From Ectobius pallidus (Eukaryota > Arthropoda > Insecta > Blattodea > Ectobiidae): a stretch of 64,000 nucleotides of DNA. The stretch covers positions 16,826,129 through 16,890,128 of the forward strand of contig CAXKWD010000006.1 of assembly GCA_964059195.1 (NCBI GenBank), given 5' to 3'. The translations under genes were made by a program, and so were the position numbers. Within the stretch, counting starts at the first letter, position 1. The number at the start of each line of letters is the position of its first letter. Shown one piece after another: positions 55,945-64,000 of the stretch. The notes under the pieces are model-generated. The model was not told where the DNA came from, ran no database searches, and saw only the letters and a list, made by a program, of their open reading frames with translations.

Positions 55945-56002
55945 GCTATAAAACCGTGGTGTTAATAAATAAAAAAAAAAAAAAAAAAAGGTATTCCTAC
56001 GA

Positions 56003-56170
56003 AACAGGGAGAGGATGTGTTTCAGACCATCGAAGAAGTGGGGAAAGTGTTAAATGTTGACATTAAAAGAGAGAATATAGATGACTGCCATAGACTACCT
56101 ACTAGATCCCAAGCACAAATTCCATCAATAATCGTTTTCACTAAAAGGAAATACAAAGAAGAGCTAACTA
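56003..56170 (+). pseudogene. ORF1 C-terminal part of the CR1/Jockey-type element
   Basis: Directly after the right target duplication the DNA encodes GEDVFQTIEEVGKVLNVDIK, then ENIDDCHRLP and PSIIVFTKRKYKEEL: the RRM-like core (-I----DI-RLP----PIIV-F) that follows the coiled coil in LINE ORF1 proteins. With 52254-52651 it shows the two halves of one gene split by copy B. Confidence 0.8.
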
Positions 56171-56179
56171 TGACGTAAT

Positions 56180-57069
56180 TCCACTAACGGAAACTTGGTT
56201 AAAAGAATGAATTCACGTCAGAGAATTATTTCGTGATAGATATAATGTAATCAGGAAAGATAGAAATTTCGTTGAAACAAATAAAGCATATGGAGGGGGT
56301 GTTTTGCTAGCCATAAAAAATTATATTCAAGTTCAGAGATTAGAATTCTTAGAAATAAGTAATATTGATTTGAATTGGGTAAAATTAACTTTTAAATACA
56401 AAAAGTGTTATTTATGTGTTGTATACTTTCCTCCTGATACGGACATTGAAATTTATACAGAATTCTTTGAAAAAATCGAATCATTTTCATTTCTATTTGA
56501 AAATAGCCACCTTATAATTACTGGTGATTTTAAATTATCGGAAATAGATGACTGTAATTTTGATCTATCCAGCGGCTCTCTAAAAGCTAAGGAATTGCTT
56601 ACATTCATAAATTTTTTAAAATGTGAAACTAGTTAATGATATTAAAAATAAATGTAACAGAACCCTGGATCTAGTCCTAAGTAATGTAAATAATGTAGTA
56701 GTCACAGAAGAATGTGAAGTGCTAGTTCCAATTGATGATTACCATCCTGCATTGTTGATAAGTTTCAAACAGATAAAAGTAAACAATAATAAAAATTGTA
56801 TTATCGGTGATTGTTATAATTTTAAAAGAGCAGATTTTTTAAAGCTATATAACTTATTGAGTTTATGTGATTGGGAAGATTTGAATTTAATTAATAATGT
56901 CAATTCAGCTGTTGAAATGTTCTACAACAAATTATATTCAGTTTTTGATGAGTGTTTCCCTAAAACTAAGAAATATAGAAGAAAATACCCTGTCTGGTTT
57001 TACAAGAAAATAATAAGTGATTTGAGATTAAAAGAAAAGTTTAGAAAAAAGAAAACATTATCCGAATAA
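56180..57069 (+). pseudogene. AP-like endonuclease domain of the CR1/Jockey-type element
   Basis: LTETWLKE (the catalytic ET-L) at about 56185-56208 begins the visible domain; the N-terminal Asn block is missing because of the deletion. Next are YGGGVLLAIK, LCVVYFPPDTDIEIYTEFF and LIITGDFKLSEID, where the invariant GDFN has become GDFK, a catalytic-site change. A frameshift near 56635 leads into NRTLDLVLSN and VPIDDYHPALL, where the usual DH-P is DYHP. A Lys-rich linker (KTKKYRRKYPVWFYKKI) follows and stops at 57067. Inactive. Confidence 0.85.
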
Positions 57070-57904
57070 TATTTATTAAAATACAATAAAATTAGGAAAA
57101 ATGTTAAACGCGATATTCTGGTGGCTTATGAGCAATATATTCACATTATGGAATCAAGAATATCTGAAAACTCTACTGAATTTTGGAACTTCGTTAAAAA
57201 TAAGAGAAAGTCTACGCATGAAGCGAGTGAATTCGAGCATAATGGAAATACATTCAATAATCCACAGGATATTGCAAATATATTCGCAGATTATTTTCAA
57301 TCAGTGTACACGAATACCCCTGCTACATATAAAATAAATTCTTGTTGCAGTTCTAAGTTCGATAATAAAAATCCCTTAATATTAAACGAGATTAGTTCAG
57401 AAGAAGTAGAATTAGCAATAAAAAAAATGAAACCCAAAAAATCTACAGGACCGGATGAAATACCACTATATATATATAATTAAAGGCTGTAGAGAATATT
57501 TAATTAAACCCTTGCAAATATTATTTCATCTTGTGACTAAGCAGAATATATTCCCTAATGTTTGGAAACTTACTAAAATTACACCTATCTATAAATCGGG
57601 TAACCCAAAATTAGTGGGAAACTACAGACCAATATCCTTATTATCAGCACCTGCTAAAATATTGGAAAGCATAGTATATATCCATATCTTCAATCACGTA
57701 AAAATTAATATTTCTACAAATCAACATGGATTCATGCCTAGAAGATCAACGCTCACAAATCTTTTGAATTTTACACACTATGTTTCATCAGGATTAGATA
57801 AAAGAAAACAAGTCGATGTGATATATACTGACTTTCAAAAAGCGTTCGATAAAGTAGATGATGACATTTTAATTACCAAACTAACGGACTATAATTTTGC
57901 CTAA
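57070..57904 (+). pseudogene. Reverse transcriptase N-terminal half of the CR1/Jockey-type element
   Basis: Frame 57121-57483 gives the pre-RT linker and KKMKPKKSTGPDEIPLYIY, where a TATATATATA run shifts the frame. The next frame (57455-57904) continues with FPNVWKLTKITPIYKSGN, NYRPISLLSAPAKILESI, NQHGFMPRRSTLTNLL and VDVIYTDFQKAFDKVDD, the last being RT motif A with its catalytic Asp. A TAA at 57902-57904 ends it. Confidence 0.88.
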
Positions 57905-58880
57905 CCCTTGCTAACACTTATTGTTTCATATTTAAGTAACAGATCACAGGTTGTGACATATAAATGCCATTTATCAAAAAAAATAACGGTCATTTCTGGT
58001 GTTCCTCAGGGATCAAATCTAGGTCCTTTATTTTTTCTCCTATTTATTAATGACATCTTTGATCAAGTCTGTCTTTCAAATATTACTGCATTTGCTGATG
58101 ATATAAAATTATTTAAAATAATTTTGAGTCCTAATGATTGTATGGAACTGCAGAATGATTTAAATAAATGAAGTGAATGGAGTGGACATAATAAATTACC
58201 TTTAAACATGAAAAAATGCAAAATTATGACTTTCTCTAGATCTAAAAATAATATTGCATGGCAATATTGTATTAATGGTATTCAGTTGAACAAAATTACA
58301 ACTATGAATGATTTAGGTATATTATTTAACAATAATTTAACTTTCTCGAATCATATTAATAATATTATTTGTAAAACTCTTAAAAATCTTGGATTTATTA
58401 TCAGAAACTCAAAATATTGTAGTATAAGTACATTATTTAGACTATACAGAACCATTGTCAGACCAAAATTAGAATATTGCTCATTAATTTGGAATCCTAC
58501 TACCATTAAATACAAGAAATTGATAGAGTCCATTCCAAATAAATTTCTAAAATATACGTATTTCAGACAGTTTAACTACTATCCTAAATTTGAATCATAT
58601 TCAACTATGTTACAGTATTTCAATATCCCTGAATTATCACACAGACGAAACATTCATGCATTGTTGTTTTTATACAAATTAATTAATAATGAAATAGATG
58701 ATATTAATATTCTCAAAGAAATATATTTTTATGTTCCACGTTATAGATCTCATAAATTGCATAATCTTTTTTTCATCCCAAAAGTAAACACTGACTCTAT
58801 CAGTTGCACAAAATGGACAATATTGATATTTTTAATACTAACAATAAGCGGTTTAAAAATATATGTGAAAAAAATTTGAA
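57905..58880 (+). pseudogene. Reverse transcriptase C-terminal half of the CR1/Jockey-type element
   Basis: LLTLIVSYLSNRSQVV, then GVPQGSNLGPLFFLLFIND (RT block 4) and NITAFADDIKLFK (catalytic FADD), up to a TGA at 58169-58171 in place of Trp. After it MKKCKIMTFSR and NDLGILFNNNLTFSNHINNI follow the usual order, then LYRTIVRPKLEYCSLIWNP and a long C-terminus to 58879. No RNase H or zinc knuckle, which fits a CR1/Jockey-type element. The 3' UTR is short and no tail is visible before 59060. Confidence 0.88.
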
Positions 58881-59204
58881 AATTTTAATAAATATTTTTC
58901 TGAACAATGTTAATATAATTTTAATGAACGTCATATTTTCATGTATCCAGGGCACCCGAAATACAGTCAGATTCATATAATGACATGAATAAAGATGTTA
59001 AAAATAATTTTAAAAATCGTACATTCATGAAGGGAAAAATATTTATAAAAATGTAATGTGGCCCTTATACATAACCTACGTTGTATGGTTCATGGTCCAT
59101 GTGAACAGTTAAATCCTAACAGCTCAAGTACGAAAGATTGAAACAGAAAAATGTTCCCAGGACTTTATAATATGTAAAGACCCTTAAAGTTGATGTTTTA
59201 CTTA
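58881..59204. other. 3' UTR and flank of the CR1/Jockey-type element
   Basis: AT-rich; no poly(A) or simple tail marks the 3' boundary. Confidence 0.4.
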
Positions 59205-59553
59205 GAGTAGGATTACATCCAGAAAGTCTCTGGCCTTGAAGACTGACCCAGCCAGCGAGCTTCTCGTTACTTCTCGTTACCAGCTTGCGCGGATTCGCTG
59301 CGCGTAAGATCAATGAGCTACTGTTGAGCACAGAGTGAAGATTATGCAGCATCTTGCCAGTCGTAGAAAATACTATATTAGTTGAGTGGAGGGATAGCAG
59401 AGATACAGAGACAGACAACACGTGGAGTGGGATAGAAGGGCTGAGCCAATCAGGGTCAGCTACCTCCCCTAGGCAGGAACTCTACAGGCGGTGAGACTCG
59501 CTCCTAAGGTATATACGTAAAATCCCAGAGACTTTGTGGAAGTAATCCTACTC
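59205..59553 (-). mobile_element. TA-flanked MITE (349 bp), copy 2
   Basis: Ends GAGTAGGATTACATCCAGAA and, on the other strand, GAGTAGGATTACTTCCACAA, flanked by TA (59203-59204, 59554-59555). It matches 16487-16839 throughout with scattered differences. The frame at 59116-59421 is the shadow shared by both copies. Confidence 0.87.
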
Positions 59554-59555
59554 TA

Positions 59556-60749
59556 ACTGCATAAGGAGGGATAACTGTGAACTTCAGTACATTCAGATAA
59601 TCGTTGCATTGTACTTTTCTGTTTATTTTCTTAATATAGCCTTTGATGAGTTCGTTCAGTGAACTATCTCTACAAATATTTTTCCATTGATACCTCGTTC
59701 TTACTTATTGAATCACTTTTCACATAGATTAAGTAGTCTTTACAACCATAAAATGTACAATATGATAAAATGTATTTTGAGAACTGTAATTACATACATG
59801 TTTATGCATTCCGTACTCCACCGTATACTTCTGTATGAGTTAATGCCAAATATCCAGTTTTCCTGAGTACTAGTATAATAATGTTGTGTTCATAGTTCAC
59901 TCAGACAGAGGAAAGATTCGTGTGAAAACTCTGCCAATTTATTGACGTTGTTTGCTGCTTGAACTGGTACTGGAAAATCTTGCTGGAAAAGCTTTAAACG
60001 GGACAAGCAAGAAAAGGAAATAAGGAAAATCTCCACAAGTATAATAAAAAAATCCCTTTAGGCAGGCCTACAGGCGGAGGTAGATTTCGAAGTGCTTTTG
60101 GTTTAATTTATTGTCGCTGCATAGCACTCTTTTTCTTTAGCCTTGGCATGGTAAACCTGCAGTAATAAGAACTGAATTCGGTAAAGAGGAAGAGCCTACA
60201 ATCATTTGTTTTGACAACAAGAATAGGATATAATATTCTGGGAGGCCGTGCGCAAGATCAGCAATGAATAAAATTAGCAAAGCCGCTAAACAAGACAAAA
60301 TTATGATATTATAATAATTCTTTTAAGTGTTATTATTTTCAAACATTAAAATCTCGCGTCATATGAGAGCTATCAAGAAACTATTTATTGATTTGTAGAG
60401 TACTCATCAAGAGCTTTTCAACGATACCCCACAAGACGTGGTTTCAAAAGTTTCGAATTTTCATACCCCACCCCCACCCCCACCCCCACCCTTACTCGAA
60501 CCCCCGAATTGTTGGTGTCACTGTGAACTCCATAGGGAGTACTCTAATTTATTCAAACAAAGTTTCCCTCTATACTTCATAGGGGCCGAGATATAAATGT
60601 TTTAAAATTTCAACCCCCTCCCCCGACCACCCCCTTGGGCCAATTTTGCCCATTAACGAACTTGTCCGAACTATTGGGCCTAGAAATAACATAATAAAAT
60701 TTGGTTCAAATATCTTCAAAATTACGGCCGCTATCGTGTAAAGATATAT

Positions 60750-60784
<35 letters not shown>

Positions 60785-60963
60785 AATATCACAAAATTTT
60801 TTTTTGAACGGGCGGTGGTTTCGTACTTAGGGGAGCATGAAACGTAAAGATATGAAAGAATTTTTCGAAAATCATAAAGTGGTATCCATTGCAATAGGTA
60901 GATTTTTCTTCGAAAATCTACCTAAAAATATGGATATAATGCCTGAAATTCTACGGACATTTA
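59556..60963. other. No gene recognised; simple repeats
   Basis: A CCCCCA repeat at about 60465-60490, C-rich blocks around 60610-60645 and an (AT)n run at 60741-60784 lie in otherwise featureless DNA. Confidence 0.5.
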
Positions 60964-61150
60964 GTGAGGATGGACGAAAACAGATTGACCAAAAAGATCT
61001 ATGAATACATTATAGGGTTAAATGCAATTAGTAAGTGGATGGAACAGGTGAATATGGTAAAAGGGGAGTGAATTTACAGAAAGAATTATGCAGTTTACAA
61101 TCCTCCAAACGATCCGTGATAAAACCGCAAAATAGAAGGTACAAACAGAT
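60964..61150 (+). pseudogene. RTE-like LINE C-terminal relic
   Basis: The frame from 60964 reads VRMDENRLTKKIYEYIIGLN followed by AISKWMEQVNMVKG and a TGA (61069-61071). The pattern DE-RLTKKIYEYI--L-A--KW--EV matches the segment after the RT in many insect endonuclease-reverse transcriptase (RTE-type) proteins. No RT motifs remain. Only about 35 codons support this, so it stays tentative. Confidence 0.45.
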
Positions 61151-61451
61151 AATACAAAAAGGAAGCTTCAAAACCATGGACTGATTTATCTGCGTGGATA
61201 AAGAGGGACACTGAGGTATGACTAGGATATCAAAGGGATAGGCATTGAGTTCTTTAACGTGGCGTAAATCTACTACTCGGGGAGTGGTCAGGAGTTTTGT
61301 GCGAGTGCGAAAATGACCTGCGAAGGCGATGGACTGGCAAAATTGTTAGGAACGAGAACGAGTTAATTATTTACTTGAACAGAAAACTAATTTCGCCAAG
61401 GATAAAAAAAGAAAAAAGAATGTGTGCGTGGAACGCCACGCGACAGAAGTG

Positions 61452-61860
61452 AAACTTGTTTTAATTTTTATTTTTTTCAATTTTTTATTATTGGATTTTT
61501 CAATTTTGCATTATTGGACTTTTTAATATTGGGTTTTTGGACTTTTTATATTTTGTATTTTTTAATTTTGGATCTTTGAATTTTGATTTTTTTATTTTTT
61601 TTATTTTCAATCTTGGAATTTTTTATTTCTTAAATTTTGGATTTTATTATTTTTTAAATTTTGCATTTTTGTATTTTTTAATTTTTAATTTTGTTTTTTA
61701 AATTTGGGAAATTTGGATATTTTTTAACTTTGGATTTTTTAATTTTTAAATTTTGGATTTTTGGACTTTTTAATTTTGGATCTTTGATTTTTTATTTTGG
61801 AATTTTGGATTCATTTAAAATTTTGAATCTTTGATCTTTAATTATTTGGATTTTTTAAGC
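61452..61860. repeat. Low-complexity T-rich tract
   Basis: About 400 bp of TTTTTAATTTTGGATTTT-like motifs repeated irregularly. Confidence 0.9.
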
Positions 61861-61942
61861 GCGGTAATGAACCTCCGGGTTCCATAAAATAGATAATATA
61901 CCTTTAGATTGCTTAGGAATTGTCTATTGCCATTGAGCAAGG

Positions 61943-62107
<165 letters not shown>

Positions 62108-62169
62108 TCCCATTTGCAGGTCCTCGTACTAGGACTGAAAAATTTCCTTTGATTACTCCTAATCATTGA

Positions 62170-62861
62170 GTTGATTGTTTTCTGTGCAGTCCGCTCCGAA
62201 ACACACTACTAATTTCGTGACGGTTTGCAGATATTCTCAATTCGATTCGATTCGATCGATTCGATTTTCAGCGTTACATTAATTTTGTGACGATTTTTAA
62301 GCGTTACACAAGTTCCCGATTTACCCCGTACTGCCGCTAAAGAAGTTTCACTTCAAAAATCGCAGCTCGTCACATTTTCACGCAAACCCCTACGGCTTCG
62401 TGAAATATCGGTATTTGATTGGATCAGCAACCTCAATCTTGAGTTACTAACTTGTTAAATCTACAACGTTCATAATCATAACAAGTACAGTTTTATAAAA
62501 CGAAATGCATTATCTTCAAGTAAGAAAACATTTAATATTCTGGTATAAAGCAGAGTAGATGCGTGTCTTGGAATATCGCCTTCAAGTAGACGCTAGAAAG
62601 GAGTGCTGGTATGCAATATTGTGGGATATCTCCCTTCCTTTGTTTCCCTCTTGTCGTTTTTATCACCACCTTCCTAAAACTTTCTCTCCTTTTGTCTGGA
62701 GAAAACTACCATGTGTCTGTAGCGTGGAGGTCACATAGTTCATGGCTAGCGGGCGTCTGGGCTGCCGGAAATGATTTGTCTTTGCTCCTTATTTCCTTAT
62801 ACGTTTATGTTGTTGTGCTTTTGGGACAAAATAGTTAAATTATTCTACATAAATTAGTTTA
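62170..62861. other. No gene recognised
   Basis: A short ATTCG/GATTCGATT repeat lies at about 62238-62266. A 75-codon frame at 62611-62838 has no signature. Confidence 0.45.
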
Positions 62862-63375
62862 TTTTCATAGGTAATTCCACGAACGATTTCGAGTTTATCG
62901 ATATATTTGAGAGAACGAAGTTCCAGCATATTTATCTGATGAAACTAGTAATCTCTTGGGATTTAATAAGACTATTCCACGAATAGACTGTAACGGATTT
63001 TTTAAATAATAACTATTTTCTTATCTTGTTGCCAATATTATGTCGGTCGTAAGATCCCGGCATACTATGTGAATGAACAGGCCACGAATCGATTCGATGA
63101 ATCGATCCGAGTTTCCAATGCCAGCAATAGTGCACATGACAAATGGAGGTCGTCCTTGTACTTGCTTACATCATAACGCTATAAAAGCACACGAATTGGC
63201 TAGTACGGAATGGAAACTGTGTTTTTAATCATGGACATTTATATTATTCTATTTCCAAACAAGTTATAGCCCAGTTGTAAAAAATAATGTGTTTTCGTGC
63301 TGGTTAATGGAGCATGTGACGTATTAATCACCACATGTTGATGCCTTACGTGTCCAGTAAAGAGTTGACGATTTT
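62862..63375 (+). repeat. Unclassified dispersed repeat, copy 2
   Basis: Partner of 7874-8372, same orientation and order of blocks, with many substitutions and small indels. Confidence 0.7.
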
Positions 63376-64000
63376 ATCAGCCATTTCTATACTTTTTGAG
63401 CTTCGACGTTTATTTCGCTATTTGATGCGATAGATTGTAGCATTAATTGTTTTTTATACATAAAAATGCAACACCCAAGAGTGATTGAAAAGTCACCATC
63501 AACATGCACAACCTTATATTGTGCTAAATGCCTTTATTCCACGCAAATCCCGTAATTGTTTGTATATTTTCAGTACAAGCCGTATCGAATTATTCTTTAC
63601 TGCATGTCTGCTTTCTGATAGGGAACATATAGTGACAACAACCATGAAATAAAGTACTTGGGCTGACACCTGATGATTTTACGTAATCTTGATTTCTCCA
63701 ATGAGTTAGCTATTGACCTCTCTGTCCTTATTCCATCTTGAATAATAAATATATAATATTATTATACAAAATAAAAAATGACGAATCACCACAAGGGCAT
63801 AACACAACATTCCTGTTTGATTTAATACGGTGCGAGAAGTAACCAATCGTGTGGCAGATAAATGTAAACATTCTCTAAAGTAGGTTACTGTATATTCTTA
63901 CACTTAACACATGAAGACTGTTTACTAATTTAGAAAGTCTATGATTTGCTTATTATTTCTTGTAGGCCTATGTCTTGTTTGTGCTGTACACCTGATAACC
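63376..64000. other. No gene recognised
   Basis: AT-rich, no coding or repeat signature. Confidence 0.5.

Larger units (their letters stand above)
52667..55987 (+). mobile_element. 5'-truncated non-LTR retrotransposon with RT and RNase H (I/R1-type), copy B
   Basis: Inserted into ORF1 of another LINE with an exact 15-bp target duplication and a poly(A) of about 20 bases. It starts inside the endonuclease domain. A 94-bp tandem duplication occurs at the end of the coding region (55732-55825 and 55826-55919), copying the stop codon region. Coding lesions are few, so it is relatively young. Confidence 0.93.
56003..58880 (+). mobile_element. CR1/Jockey-type non-LTR element, right part after the insertion
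   Basis: Continues the element whose ORF1 begins at 52254. Order: rest of ORF1 (to about 56170), endonuclease (56180-56870), linker, RT (57400-58750). Frameshifts or stops near 56635, 57070, 57475, 57902 and 58169 make it a pseudogene. A deletion near 56170 fuses the ORF1 remnant directly to the endonuclease. Confidence 0.85.

Overview
The window looks like repeat-dense intergenic DNA from a large arthropod genome. A hemimetabolous insect such as a cockroach or termite relative is my best guess, from the mix of (AAT)n-tailed tRNA-derived SINEs, mariner, Penelope, BEL/Pao, Helitron and CR1/Jockey plus RNase-H-bearing I/R1-type non-LTR elements. That guess is inference only. I see no convincing host protein gene, rRNA, functional tRNA, operon or CRISPR array. 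Almost every coding trace is a decayed or truncated transposable-element gene.

Layout. 1-6915: a broken non-LTR retrotransposon split by a complete but non-coding LTR element (1274-6301, TSD ATTA, tRNA-Leu-type primer site). 7437-9952: a degenerate SINE, one copy of an unclassified dispersed repeat (its partner is at 62862-63375) and an internally deleted mariner with perfect 30-bp termini. 10188-16053: a second non-coding LTR element with 1.2-kb LTRs and TSD CCAC. 16321-18382: a short foldback element, a TA-flanked MITE, a second SINE family and a hAT derivative that keeps the end of a ZBED5-like transposase.

18195-32837 is the most striking part: a near-identical tandem array of five units. 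Units of about 2.18 kb and 3.53 kb alternate, giving a 5.70-kb higher-order period. Each unit holds the right end of the hAT element, a SINE and a full or truncated 1390-bp TTAA-flanked transposon with a fragment of a Mutator/Kolobok-like transposase. Three diagnostic substitutions separate the two unit types, and the last unit is a mosaic of both. This fits unequal homologous exchange; an assembly artefact must be excluded.

33040-39183: Helitron-like copies, two of them head to tail and inserted inside an element built of about 145-bp tandem units. An uninterrupted relative at 43953-44620 serves as an approximate empty site. A non-LTR 3' fragment and a SINE split by a MITE are also here. 40605-43440: a small inverted-repeat element, a piggyBac-like remnant and a 5'-truncated Penelope-like element with a GIY-YIG domain. 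47017-49103: a 5'-truncated RT/RNase H non-LTR element with a 10-12 bp TSD. 49901-52020: a 551-bp duplication, a MITE and a BEL/Pao pol fragment. 52090-59060: a CR1/Jockey-type element whose ORF1 is interrupted by a second RT/RNase H element (52667-55987, 15-bp TSD). 59205-64000: a MITE copy, an RTE-like remnant, low-complexity DNA and the second copy of the unclassified repeat.

The elements do not form a cooperating gene set. Their interplay is nesting, tandem amplification and probable trans-mobilisation of non-coding derivatives by elements outside the window.
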